64,000 nucleotides of DNA. It comes from JBEBVQ01 sp037190845. GTDB lineage: Bacteria; Bacteroidota; Bacteroidia; Chitinophagales; Chitinophagaceae. Where the stretch lies: contig JBBCJI010000024.1 in NCBI GenBank assembly GCA_037190845.1, positions 89,361 to 153,360 of the forward strand. The letters are read 5' to 3'. Position numbers and translations under genes: made by a program. Positions within the stretch are counted from its first letter, which is position 1. Every line of letters begins with the position of its first letter. The notes under the pieces were generated by a model. It made no database searches, was not told the DNA's origin, and worked only from the letters and a program-made list of their open reading frames with translations. Of the stretch, positions 17,554 through 25,951 are shown piece by piece.

Positions 17554-18790
17554 AAAAAGTCCGGCTGCCAAAAATGCTAAACAGGCTAAAGTGACAGTAT
17601 CTGCAGCGAAACCTGCCCGTGCAACCGCAAAGAAGACGGCTGCTAAACCACAGGCTGCTAAAGCAGTGCAGAAGAAGGCGGCTACTCCTCCTAAAAAGAA
17701 GGCCACGTCTAAAAAAGCTCCTGTAAAGAAGACGCCAGTAAAAAAAGCTCCTGCGAAGAAGGTCGCAGTAAAAGCAGCAGTGAAAAAAGCGCCGGTAAAG
17801 AAAGCAGCACTTGCTAAAAAGAAAGCAGCCGTGACGGTAAAAAAAGTGGCCGGCAAGAAAACACCTATGACAAAGAAAACAGTAACTCCCGGTAATAGTA
17901 ATAAAAAAGAGGTATCATCATCGAAAAAGGCGGTTGTAAAAGGTAAGACAACAAATCCGGCTGCAAAAAAGGCGACAGTAACGAAAAAGTCTGTTACCAA
18001 AAAAGTGACCCCGGCAGCTAAGGTTGACGTGAAAAAGAAACCGGCGTCAGCGCAGTCCTCAAAAGGAACAGCCAAAGCCAGTGCCACAGCAAAGCCGGTA
18101 GTAAAACCTATTGACAAAAAGGCTACTGTCAAAGTAACCCCGGTTAATAAAAAGACAGTTGCTGCCAAGCCTAAAGTTGGAAAGGCGCCTGCCCGGACTA
18201 TCGTAAAGGCAGGATTGCCGGTGATGCCTAAGTCTCAGCCTGCGGTGGCTAAGCCCGCCCCGGTTGTGCCGCGTACAGAGAAAAAGCCTGCGGTGGTTGT
18301 AGCCCATCGCAGATTGGAAAATAAATCTAAAAAAGCAGACGAAGCTGGAAAAACAATGATCAACTATCAACCTGAATTTACACGCTCTATCCTGGACGAA
18401 CCAAGGCAGTCCGGTCCCGTTTACCGTTACAGTGACGAAGAACTTGTTGAATTTAAAGAATTAATTCAGGGACGGCTTGAAAGCGCCCGCAAAGAACTGG
18501 TATACCTGCAGGGGCTGATTACCCGCAAAGACGAAGCTGGTACGGAAGACACTGAAAACCGTTATATGAATATGGAAGACGGTAGTGGCGCTATGGAACG
18601 TGAACAACTGGCGCAATTGGCAAGCCGTCAGATACAGTTTATCAATCATCTGGAGAAGGCGCTCATCCGTATTGAAAATAAGACATATGGTATCTGTCGC
18701 GTAACCGGCAAACTGATAGATAAAGCCCGCCTGCGTGCTGTACCTCACGCTACCCTGAGCATTGAGGCCAAAAAAACAATGAATAAATAA
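17543..18790 (+). CDS. Histone-H1-like Lys/Ala tail fused to a TraR/DksA-like domain
   Basis: The 415-residue protein has two parts. Residues 1 to about 270 are a low-complexity Ala/Lys/Pro tail (many KKAPVKK, AKK and TKK units) like eukaryotic H1 and bacterial H1 mimics, expected to bind DNA or RNA without folding. Residues about 285-415 resemble TraR/DksA: coiled-coil segment SDEELVEFKELIQGRL...RKELVYL, then DGSGAMEREQLAQLASRQIQFINHLEKALIRIENKTYGICRVTGKLIDKARL. The zinc finger is degenerate: one Cys (YGIC) remains and the later CxxC is replaced by ATLSIEAK. It overlaps ileS and ends before a good terminator. Role inferred: nucleoid or RNA-polymerase-associated regulator. Confidence 0.85.
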   Translation: MATKKSPAAKNAKQAKVTVSAAKPARATAKKTAAKPQAAKAVQKKAATPPKKKATSKKAPVKKTPVKKAPAKKVAVKAAVKKAPVKKAALAKKKAAVTVKKVAGKKTPMTKKTVTPGNSNKKEVSSSKKAVVKGKTTNPAAKKATVTKKSVTKKVTPAAKVDVKKKPASAQSSKGTAKASATAKPVVKPIDKKATVKVTPVNKKTVAAKPKVGKAPARTIVKAGLPVMPKSQPAVAKPAPVVPRTEKKPAVVVAHRRLENKSKKADEAGKTMINYQPEFTRSILDEPRQSGPVYRYSDEELVEFKELIQGRLESARKELVYLQGLITRKDEAGTEDTENRYMNMEDGSGAMEREQLAQLASRQIQFINHLEKALIRIENKTYGICRVTGKLIDKARLRAVPHATLSIEAKKTMNK

Positions 18791-18793
18791 TGT

Positions 18794-18817
18794 GTAGAGA
18801 CGCGATGTATCGCGTCT
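18794..18817. repeat. Imperfect palindrome related to the argG-end palindrome
   Basis: GTAGAGACGCGAT followed by GT and ATCGCGTCT (inner arms AGACGCGAT/ATCGCGTCT). It begins four bases after the stop of the H1-tailed gene. The same sequence, as a perfect 32-bp palindrome, lies at 47451-47482. Confidence 0.75.
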
Positions 18818-18845
18818 GTCTATATATTGTTAAATAAACATTGAG

Positions 18846-18886
18846 AAAACACTGTTCTATCTCACGATGGAACAGTGTTTTTATTT
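18846..18886 (+). terminator. Intrinsic terminator of the ileS operon
   Basis: AAAACACTGTTC (18846-18857) pairs with GAACAGTGTTTT (18870-18881) over a 12-base loop and runs into TTATTTG. It ends the ileS and H1-tailed gene transcript. Confidence 0.85.
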
Positions 18887-18909
18887 GCGTTGTATTAATC
18901 TCCGGTTTA

Positions 18910-19059
18910 GGCGCAATTCAAATTTTCGCTTTTTTACTTCACGGTATTCATTGCGACCCTTCGACAAGCTCAGGGCTCAATGACCGACATTAAAAGACGG
19001 TTGCTGAGCTCGTCGAAGCAATATTACGTTTTAAGATAGCGAAAATTTGAATTCCACCC
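18910..19059. mobile_element. MITE-like element, copy B (150 bp) with 9-bp target duplication
   Basis: Inverted ends AATTCAAATTTTCGCT (18915-18930) and its complement (19038-19053), with GG at the left edge and CCACCC at the right. TCCGGTTTA flanks both sides (18901-18909 and 19060-19068). The core contains CTTCGACAAGCTCAG and TGAGCTCGTCGAAG, and reads as the reverse complement of the copy A core (for example ACATTAAAAGACGGTTGCTG), so the element is inserted in the opposite orientation. No coding capacity. Confidence 0.75.
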
Positions 19060-19083
19060 TCCGGTTTACAGTTCGTTATTTTC

Positions 19084-19104
19084 CAGTAAATTTACTGTAC
19101 GTAC
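19084..19104. promoter_or_regulatory. Operator-like palindromes before the thiolase gene
   Basis: CAGTAAATTTACTG (19084-19097) is a perfect 14-base palindrome. It adjoins the palindrome GTACGTAC (19097-19104), which ends 16 bases before the ATG. The position fits a repressor site controlling the thiolase; the binding protein is unknown. Confidence 0.4.
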
Positions 19105-19120
19105 ACCAATCCGATACCTT

Positions 19121-20296
19121 ATGCAAACAGCTTATATCATAGCCGGCTACCGTACGGCAGTCGGAAAAGCGAAACGCGGTGGCTTCCGGTTTTACCGTCC
19201 GGATGACCTTGCTGTAGATGTGATCAAGGGATTGCTGGCTTCCGTGCCGCAACTGGACACGAAGTTGATAGATGATGTTATTGTTGGTAACGCTGTACCG
19301 GAAGCAGAGCAAGGGTTACAGGTCGGCCGCATCATTGCCAACCGCGCGATCGGAGATTGGGTCCCTGGTGTTACCGTAAACCGTTATTGTGCTTCGGGGC
19401 TGGAAACCATCGCCGTCGCCACAGCTAAAATACAGACGGGCATGGCGGATTGCATCATTGCCGGTGGCACGGAGAGTATGAGCCTGGTGCCTGCTTCGGG
19501 CTGGCGTACGATGCCTAATTACGAGATCGCAAAAGAAGCGCCTGATTATTATCTGAGCATGGGACTTACTGCCGAACAGGTAGCGCAGGATTTCAAGGTG
19601 TCGCGCGAAGATCAGGATGCTTTTGCATATCAGTCACATCAGAAAGCGATTCATGCGATTGAGTCAGGATATTTCAAAAAAGGAATATTACCGGTAACGG
19701 TTAAGGAAACTTATATCAACGACAAAGGAAAAAAGGCGGTTCGTGAGTTTGTCGTAGATACCGACGAAGGGCCACGGGCAGATACATCACCCGAAGCGCT
19801 TGCTAAATTACGGCCGGTATTTGCACAGGATGGTACGGTAACGGCCGGTAATTCATCCCAGACTTCCGACGGAGCGGCTTTTGTGATCGTGATGAGCGAA
19901 TCGTTGATGAATAATTTGGATTTACAACCCTGGGGCCGGTTGGTTGCCTGTGCCAACGCGGGTGTGGATCCCCGGATCATGGGCATCGGCCCGGTAGCGG
20001 CTGTGCCGAAAGTACTGAAGCAGGCGGGTATGAAACTGGATCAGATTGATCTGGTAGAATTAAACGAAGCATTTGCATCCCAGTCGCTGGCTGTGATCCG
20101 CGAATTGGGTCTGACCCCGGATATTGTCAATATTAATGGTGGCGCAATTGCCTTGGGTCATCCCCTGGGCTGCAGCGGCGCCAAGCTTACGATCCAGAAT
20201 CTGCATGACCTGGAACGACTCAATAAAAAGTATGGTATGGTTACCGCCTGTGTAGGTGGAGGGCAAGGTATTGCCGGAATCATTGAACGGATGTAA
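19121..20296 (+). CDS. fadA: Acetyl-CoA C-acyltransferase (thiolase)
   Basis: Cleaves 3-ketoacyl-CoA in beta-oxidation (or condenses acetyl-CoA in reverse). The 391-residue protein has all three thiolase signatures: the nucleophile Cys90 in VNRYCASGLE, His347 in GGAIALGHPLGCSGA, and Cys377 in CVGGGQG. Bacteroidota homologues are usually annotated acetyl-CoA C-acyltransferase. Its start overlaps no neighbour, and a palindromic operator-like site lies just upstream. A 3-hydroxyacyl-CoA dehydrogenase is encoded near 59 kb, but no multi-gene fad operon is present. Confidence 0.95.
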   Translation: MQTAYIIAGYRTAVGKAKRGGFRFYRPDDLAVDVIKGLLASVPQLDTKLIDDVIVGNAVPEAEQGLQVGRIIANRAIGDWVPGVTVNRYCASGLETIAVATAKIQTGMADCIIAGGTESMSLVPASGWRTMPNYEIAKEAPDYYLSMGLTAEQVAQDFKVSREDQDAFAYQSHQKAIHAIESGYFKKGILPVTVKETYINDKGKKAVREFVVDTDEGPRADTSPEALAKLRPVFAQDGTVTAGNSSQTSDGAAFVIVMSESLMNNLDLQPWGRLVACANAGVDPRIMGIGPVAAVPKVLKQAGMKLDQIDLVELNEAFASQSLAVIRELGLTPDIVNINGGAIALGHPLGCSGAKLTIQNLHDLERLNKKYGMVTACVGGGQGIAGIIERM

Positions 20297-20391
20297 CCAG
20301 GTTTATGCTGTCAGGCCGGAGTGTAGTCCCAACTTTACAAGGCCCGTTGTGTTCCTGTCTGTCCGGGTAATTGAATATCCGGCAGCAGCAT

Positions 20392-20829
20392 TTATTCTTG
20401 TCTTGTGTACAACGATAAATTGTATTCGATGATATGCAGGATCTTTCCAAGATCTCTCGCGATGCTAATACTATATTTTGTGCCTGATGATTTCCCATCC
20501 CAAAATGCGATTACAATATCGGAGTATGCAATGATGTGATGATTTCTGTTAAGCCCTGCAAGTATATTGTATGCATTCCCGTGTTTATCCGTTTTCTTAA
20601 GGCAGGGTTCTGACAGATCACTCCAGTTGGCAGGGAATACTTTCAAGTCCAGTCCATTTTCATGGGCGTACGCTGCGGCTAAACTATCAGCGCCCTTTGC
20701 GCCTCCGGATACGATCGTATCTATATTTTTATAGGCCTTACGGTATTCATTGATCTCATGGAACAGAAGGGATTTGTCGGTAAATGATCTGGACCCGATG
20801 ATCGCCATTTTTTTTATTGTATCTGACAT
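20392..20829 (-). CDS. DUF2493/YspA-type SLOG-fold protein
   Basis: The 145-residue protein starts MAIIGSRSFTDKSLLFHEI after an 8-residue lead and continues DTIVSGGAKGADSLAAAYAHENGLDLKVFPANW. This is the nucleotide-binding Rossmann-like SLOG fold (DUF2493/YspA group, related to DprA and LOG). SLOG proteins bind nucleotides or their derivatives, and some act in conflict or signalling systems, but no partner effector gene is adjacent here. It converges on the thiolase gene. Cytoplasmic, no membrane segment. Confidence 0.85.
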   Translation of the reverse strand: MSDTIKKMAIIGSRSFTDKSLLFHEINEYRKAYKNIDTIVSGGAKGADSLAAAYAHENGLDLKVFPANWSDLSEPCLKKTDKHGNAYNILAGLNRNHHIIAYSDIVIAFWDGKSSGTKYSISIARDLGKILHIIEYNLSLYTRQE

Positions 20830-20963
20830 TTGATAAACAGAAAATGTATTTAATTGAAGTTTATAAAATGTATTATTATGGAGTATAGCCTGCAGTTGTA
20901 TCAGGTCTGATTGTTTATTTTTGATTTAAGTATGAGTATTTAAAAACAGGCAGGATATGCTAT

Positions 20964-21887
20964 TTACGCCTGTTCCGTTTTTTTGATCACCTTCGTTGCC
21001 GTAGCAACAATACCTGCAATGTCCGAAAGATCGGTAGGCAGGATCATGGTATTGTTGGTTTTGGCCAGCTTGCCGAATTCGGCGATATATTGTTCGGCAA
21101 TGCGCAGATTCACAGCATCTTTACCGCCCTCTCCCTGTATGGCTGCGGCAATCTCACGAATGCCTTTGGCAGTGGCCAGGGCTATGGCTTCGATCTCGGC
21201 GGCGCTGCCGTCCGCTTCGTTGATCCGTTTCATCTTTTCACCTTCCGACCGTGCGATCAGTTCCCGCTTTTCACCTTCTGCCCGGTTGATCTGCGCCTGC
21301 ATATCTCCCTCGGATGTGGCGATATTGGCCCGCTTTTCACGTTCTGCCCGCATCTGCTTTTCCATCGCATCCTTGATGCTCTGCGGCGGGGTGATATTCT
21401 TGACTTCATAGCGGGTCACCTTGATACCCCAGGGTTCGCTGGCCTTGTCTACAGCATCTACGATGATGCTGTTCATGCTTTCACGTTCTTCAAATGTACG
21501 GTCAAGCTCCATGCGTCCGATGATGCTCCGCATGGTGGTTTGTGCGAGCTGGATGACCGCAAACCGGTAGTTGTCAATACCATAGGATGCCTTTGGCGCA
21601 TCCATAACCTGGAGATATAAGACACCGTCCACCTCCACCGCAATATTGTCTTTGGTGATACAGGTCTGTGCTGCTACATCAATCACCTGCTCTTTGAGCG
21701 TATGCCGGTAAGCGATGCGGTCTACGAATGGGATGATCACATGAAAGCCGGCCATGAGCGTGGCTTTGTATTTCCCGAACCGCTCCACGATATATACGGA
21801 GCGTTGCGGTACAATGCGTATCGTGGTGAGAAACAATACAATGGCCAGGATCGCCAGGCCGAAAAAGACAATGGTATTTGCGTTCAT
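20964..21887 (-). CDS. SPFH/band-7 family protein (paraslipin, QmcA-like)
   Basis: The 307-residue protein has one N-terminal membrane helix (IVFFGLAILAIVLFLTTIRIV) followed by the SPFH domain (PQRSVYIVERFGKYKATLMAGFHVIIPFVDRIAYRH...). A coiled-coil region rich in ANIATSEGDMQAQINRAEG then leads to a conserved C-terminus. These proteins form large membrane-associated cages or microdomains and support membrane proteases. The gene overlaps the upstream NfeD gene by four bases (ATGA), the standard stomatin/NfeD pair. Confidence 0.93.
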   Translation of the reverse strand: MNANTIVFFGLAILAIVLFLTTIRIVPQRSVYIVERFGKYKATLMAGFHVIIPFVDRIAYRHTLKEQVIDVAAQTCITKDNIAVEVDGVLYLQVMDAPKASYGIDNYRFAVIQLAQTTMRSIIGRMELDRTFEERESMNSIIVDAVDKASEPWGIKVTRYEVKNITPPQSIKDAMEKQMRAEREKRANIATSEGDMQAQINRAEGEKRELIARSEGEKMKRINEADGSAAEIEAIALATAKGIREIAAAIQGEGGKDAVNLRIAEQYIAEFGKLAKTNNTMILPTDLSDIAGIVATATKVIKKTEQA

Positions 21888-22342
21888 GATGGTTCTGTTT
21901 TTAGCGGTTCGACAATGAGCCGGATGCTTTTAAAGCCGGTGATGACCAGTGTCTGTCCTTTGATTACGGGAACAGAGGAAACGGCTTCCCAGTTGGTGCC
22001 GCGGAAAGAAACTTTACCCGGTGTATTGGCGCCAAAATCCTCAAGCGCTGTGACGGTATGTCCGATATAATCGCTCTCCAACTCTGCCGATGGTCCCTGC
22101 CGGAAATTCGTATATTTTTCGCGGATCGCTTTACGTAACAACGCCAGGCTGACGAGGGAAGAGACCAGGAAGATGACCAACTGTACATTAAGCCCGATAT
22201 CAAAAAACAGGCAGCAAAGCGCCGTTACCCATGCACCGAGTCCGAAGAAAATAAGCACCAGTCCGGGCATGACCAGTTCGCCCAGCAGGAGCAAAAGCCC
22301 TACCAGAAACCAGACAACTCCGGTTGTAATAATATTCCCCAT
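21884..22342 (-). CDS. NfeD family membrane protein
   Basis: The 152-residue protein has three N-terminal membrane segments (TTGVVWFLVGLLLLLGELV, LVLIFFGLGAWVTALCCLFF, VQLVIFLVSSLVSLALL) and a C-terminal OB-fold (HTVTALEDFGANTPGKVSFRGTNWEA...). This is the short NfeD form without a protease domain. It is translationally coupled to the downstream SPFH protein by a four-base overlap and acts with it in membrane microdomains. Confidence 0.92.
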   Translation of the reverse strand: MGNIITTGVVWFLVGLLLLLGELVMPGLVLIFFGLGAWVTALCCLFFDIGLNVQLVIFLVSSLVSLALLRKAIREKYTNFRQGPSAELESDYIGHTVTALEDFGANTPGKVSFRGTNWEAVSSVPVIKGQTLVITGFKSIRLIVEPLKTEPS

Positions 22343-22484
22343 GCTACGTGTATAGAAGTTAAATTTATAAATAAAGATACAGATAATTGGGTGTTTTTAT
22401 GTTTTCCTGATAACCGGCTGCTTGCCACGGACAAAATCCCTCCTGCTTTTTAGTTATCTTGCACCGTTTTTCAACAGGTTAAAA

Positions 22485-24575
22485 ATGGATTTTAAAAGGA
22501 TACTGGTCACGGCTGCATTGCCTTATGCCAATGGACCTGTGCATATCGGTCATCTGGCCGGCTGCTATATCCCGTCAGATATATATGTGCGTTATCAGCG
22601 TGCCCAAAAACGGGACGTGAAGTTTATATGTGGCAGCGACGAACACGGAGTGCCGATCACCATCCGTGCTATGAAGGAAGGCACCACGCCCCAGGCAGTT
22701 GTGGATAAATATCACGGTATTATAAAGGACAGCTTTGAACGGATGGGTATCTCTTTTGATATCTATGCCCGGACGTCCGACAAGCTGCATCACGACACGG
22801 CACAGGCTTTCTTCAAAAAGCTCTATGACGACGGAGCTTTTGAAGTGAGGGAAACGGAGCAGTACTTTGACGAGGAAAAGCAGGTGTTCCTGGCCGATCG
22901 TTATATTATCGGTACATGCCCGGTTTGCGGTAATGATAATGCCTATGGAGACCAGTGCGAGAAATGTGGTTCCACACTTTCTCCGGAGCAGCTTGGGAAT
23001 CCCCGCAGTGCGTTGAGCAATGCGGTTCCCGTAAAGAGACCGACACAGCACTGGTACTTTCCGCTCAATAAATATGAAGACTGGCTGAAGGAATGGATCG
23101 TGGAGGGCAAAAAAGACGAGTGGAAGGCCAATGTGTTCGGGCAGTGTAAAAGCTGGCTGGATAATGGGCTGCAGCCCCGCGCCATGACGCGCGACAGCAA
23201 CTGGGGGGTGCCTGTACCGTTGACCGGGGCAGAAGGCAAGGTGCTGTATGTGTGGTTCGATGCACCGATCGGTTATATCAGCGCTACTAAGCAGCTTACA
23301 GAGATGTGGAGCGACTATTGGTGCAAGGAGGATACGAAGCTGGTGCATTTCATCGGTAAGGATAATATTGTGTTCCATTGCATCATCTTCCCGGCGATGC
23401 TGAAGGCGCACGGAGGCTTTGTGATGCCGGATAATGTGCCGGCCAATGAGTTTCTGAATATTGAAGGACAGAAAGTGTCCACCTCACGTAACTGGGCGGT
23501 ATGGGTACATGAGTATCTCAACGATTTCCCTGATCAGCAGGATGTATTGCGGTATGTATTGTGTGCCAATGCGCCGGAGACGAAGGATAATGATTTTACC
23601 TGGAAGGAGTTTCAGGATCGGAATAATAATGAACTCGCGGCGATCTTCGGCAACTATGTGAACCGGGCCTTTGTACTGATGCACAAGCTGTGCAACGGAC
23701 GTATGCCTCCCTTGCATGAAGCGGTTATGGATGACCGTGACCAGGCTTTGATCGAAGATATACGGCTGGCGAAGCAACTTGTGGAAACGGGGATTGAGCA
23801 GTATAAATTCAGGGATGCCCTGTCGGCGGTGATGGATCTTGCCCGTAAGGGTAATAAATACATGCAGGATAAGGAACCCTGGATCCTTGCAAAGACGCTG
23901 GCCGAAAATCCGGATAGCCAGCAGTTAATCGACAACTGTCTGCACCTGTGCCTGCAACTTACAGCCAATCTGGCAATTCTGGTAAATCCGTTCCTGCCGT
24001 TTACGGCGGTCCGGATGTGCCATATGATGAAAGTGGTAGACCGTATGCTGGAATGGGAGAATGCCGGTCGGATCGATCTGCTGAAACCGAATTATCCGTT
24101 GCGTGCGCCCGAAATTTTATTTAGAAAAATTGAAGATACAGAAGTGGAAGCCCAAAGAGAGAAACTAACGGCGAATCTCGCTACAGCTCCGGGTGCGACA
24201 ACAGAAGAAATGCCTGTTATTACAGAACCGAAAGCTGTGCCGTACAAACCGGAGATCGTTTTCGATGATTTTGCAAAGATTGATTTGCGTGCCGGCACGG
24301 TCCTGCAGGCAGAAAAGGTGGAAAAGGCGGACAAGCTGCTGAAGCTTGAGGTGGATATGGGATCGGAAAAAAGAACGATCGTATCGGGTATTGCGCAGCA
24401 CTTCGCTCCGGAAGAGATTGTCGGCAAGCAGGTGACGGTAGTGGTAAACCTTGCTCCGCGGAAGATGCGCGGCATCGAAAGTCAGGGTATGATCCTGATG
24501 GCTGAAGATGCGGATGGTAAGCTGGTATTTGTGGCGCCGGAAAGGGATGTGGCGCCAGGGAGCGGAGTCAGTTAG
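22485..24575 (+). CDS. metG: Methionyl-tRNA synthetase with C-terminal tRNA-binding domain
   Basis: Charges tRNA-Met. The 696-residue protein starts MDFKRILVTAALPYANGPVHIGH with HIGH at 20-23. A zinc knuckle has CPVCGNDNAYGDQCEKCG, the KMSKS loop is KVSTS at 330-334, and the last 110 residues (FAKIDLRAGTVLQAEKVEKADKLLKLEVD...) are the EMAPII/Trbp111-type tRNA-binding domain that dimerises bacterial MetRS. The frame is open to a TTG at 22422, but ATG 22485 starts the family's usual N-terminus. A TATCTTGC promoter-like box lies about 30 bases upstream. Confidence 0.97.
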   Translation: MDFKRILVTAALPYANGPVHIGHLAGCYIPSDIYVRYQRAQKRDVKFICGSDEHGVPITIRAMKEGTTPQAVVDKYHGIIKDSFERMGISFDIYARTSDKLHHDTAQAFFKKLYDDGAFEVRETEQYFDEEKQVFLADRYIIGTCPVCGNDNAYGDQCEKCGSTLSPEQLGNPRSALSNAVPVKRPTQHWYFPLNKYEDWLKEWIVEGKKDEWKANVFGQCKSWLDNGLQPRAMTRDSNWGVPVPLTGAEGKVLYVWFDAPIGYISATKQLTEMWSDYWCKEDTKLVHFIGKDNIVFHCIIFPAMLKAHGGFVMPDNVPANEFLNIEGQKVSTSRNWAVWVHEYLNDFPDQQDVLRYVLCANAPETKDNDFTWKEFQDRNNNELAAIFGNYVNRAFVLMHKLCNGRMPPLHEAVMDDRDQALIEDIRLAKQLVETGIEQYKFRDALSAVMDLARKGNKYMQDKEPWILAKTLAENPDSQQLIDNCLHLCLQLTANLAILVNPFLPFTAVRMCHMMKVVDRMLEWENAGRIDLLKPNYPLRAPEILFRKIEDTEVEAQREKLTANLATAPGATTEEMPVITEPKAVPYKPEIVFDDFAKIDLRAGTVLQAEKVEKADKLLKLEVDMGSEKRTIVSGIAQHFAPEEIVGKQVTVVVNLAPRKMRGIESQGMILMAEDADGKLVFVAPERDVAPGSGVS

Positions 24576-24592
24576 TGACAATCCTGACGTTG

Positions 24593-24614
24593 GGGCAATC
24601 CTGCGTGATTGCCC
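24593..24614. repeat. GGGCAATC hairpin after metG, shared with the argE-like gene end
   Basis: GGGCAATC (24593-24600) and GATTGCCC (24607-24614) enclose CTGCGT. It starts 18 bases after the metG stop. The reverse complement of the element at 52745-52768 matches it at 21 of 22 positions. Confidence 0.7.
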
Positions 24615-24638
24615 ATATACTCACCTTATTTGATTGAT

Positions 24639-25934
24639 ATGAAAAAGACAACATGGTGGATCTTTGGTAGTATCCTCGCACTGGTGCTGGTAATTGTTAT
24701 TGGCCGGCTGAGAGGGGATAAAGGTATTGAGGTAATGGCAGAAGCCGTTGCCCGCCATACCGTGGTGGAGACGGTGACGGCCAGCGGTAAGATCTATCCG
24801 GAGACGGAGGTGAAGATCAGCCCGGAAGTGAGCGGCGAAATCGTAGAACTGACGGTAGCGGAAGGCGATAGCGTAGCCCGCGGTCAGTTGCTGGTAAAGA
24901 TCAATCCGGCTATTTACAGTTCGATGGTGAGTCAGGCCTCAGCCAGTGTGGCACAGTCGCGTTCTTCTGCGCGTAATGCAGAAGAGATGGCCAGCCAGTC
25001 GAAAGCGCAGTATGATCTTGCGCTGGCAACTTATGAGCGCAACAAGGAACTGCATAAAGAAAAGGTCATCTCACAACTTGAATTCGAACAGGCGGAGGCT
25101 AATTACAAAGGAGCGCTTGCTACTTATGAGGCATCCCGCGCGAGTGCTGCTGGTGGCGGATTTGGTGTGGAGGCGGCTAATGCCAACCTGCTGCAGGCAC
25201 AGGAAAATCTACGACGGACAACGATCTTCGCGCCGGTATCCGGTGTGATCTCACAACTCAATGTAAAGAAAGGGGAACGGATGGTTGGTACGGCCCAGAT
25301 GGCAGGTACGGAGATGCTCACAATTGCAGATATGAGCCGGATAGAGGTGCGGGTGAATGTGAGCGAAACTGATATTGTAAAGGTAAAAGCAGGTGATACG
25401 GCGGAGATTGAAGCGGATGCTTACCGGGGACGTACGTTTAAAGGTACGGTATCGAAGGTGGCGGTGTCATCGGCTGCGAGTAGTACCGGAGCGGCTACGC
25501 AGCAGATTAATACAGACCAGGTTACCAATTATGTGGTGCATATCCTGATCCTTCCGGAGTCTTATGCGGATCTTGCGGAACAGAAAAAGGAAGGAGCGTT
25601 TGTATTTAAGCCGGGCATGTCGGCTTCGGTGTCTATAAGGACACGCAAGGCTGAAAATGTACTGGCTATACCGGTAAATGCCGTGACGGTACGCGACTGG
25701 CCGGATTCGGTACGTACGAATGCTGCAGCCAGACAGGTTGTGTTCGTATTGAATAAAGAGAAAAAAACAGTGCATGTGCACGATGTGAAAACGGGCCTTC
25801 AGGATGACCGGAATGTTGAGGTGGTGGAAGGACTTAATGAAAATGAGTTGGTGGTAACGTCGCCTTATGGCGCTATTGCCCGGCTGCTACAGGATGGTAC
25901 GCGGGTTGTTGTGGTAGATAAGCTGAGTAAGTAG
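24639..25934 (+). CDS. HlyD/MacA-type membrane fusion protein (efflux periplasmic adaptor)
   Basis: The 431-residue protein has an N-terminal membrane anchor (TTWWIFGSILALVLVIVIG), a lipoyl half-motif (KISPEVSGEIVELTVAEGDSVARGQLLVKI), a coiled-coil hairpin (about 95-205) and the returning lipoyl half (IFAPVSGVISQLNVKKGERMVGT). A beta-barrel domain and a membrane-proximal domain follow. Adaptors of this type bridge an inner-membrane ABC or RND pump to an outer-membrane channel. No pump or TolC-like gene adjoins, so it is an orphan adaptor here. ATG 24639 is preferred to a TTG ten codons up. Confidence 0.92.
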   Translation: MKKTTWWIFGSILALVLVIVIGRLRGDKGIEVMAEAVARHTVVETVTASGKIYPETEVKISPEVSGEIVELTVAEGDSVARGQLLVKINPAIYSSMVSQASASVAQSRSSARNAEEMASQSKAQYDLALATYERNKELHKEKVISQLEFEQAEANYKGALATYEASRASAAGGGFGVEAANANLLQAQENLRRTTIFAPVSGVISQLNVKKGERMVGTAQMAGTEMLTIADMSRIEVRVNVSETDIVKVKAGDTAEIEADAYRGRTFKGTVSKVAVSSAASSTGAATQQINTDQVTNYVVHILILPESYADLAEQKKEGAFVFKPGMSASVSIRTRKAENVLAIPVNAVTVRDWPDSVRTNAAARQVVFVLNKEKKTVHVHDVKTGLQDDRNVEVVEGLNENELVVTSPYGAIARLLQDGTRVVVVDKLSK

Positions 25935-25951
25935 TTTTTGTGAATTGGAAA

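Noticed and set aside
17521..18168. 215-codon hydrophobic frame antisense to the H1-like tail
   Set aside because: Ala/Phe/Val/Leu-rich reverse reading of Lys/Ala codons; only looks like a membrane protein.
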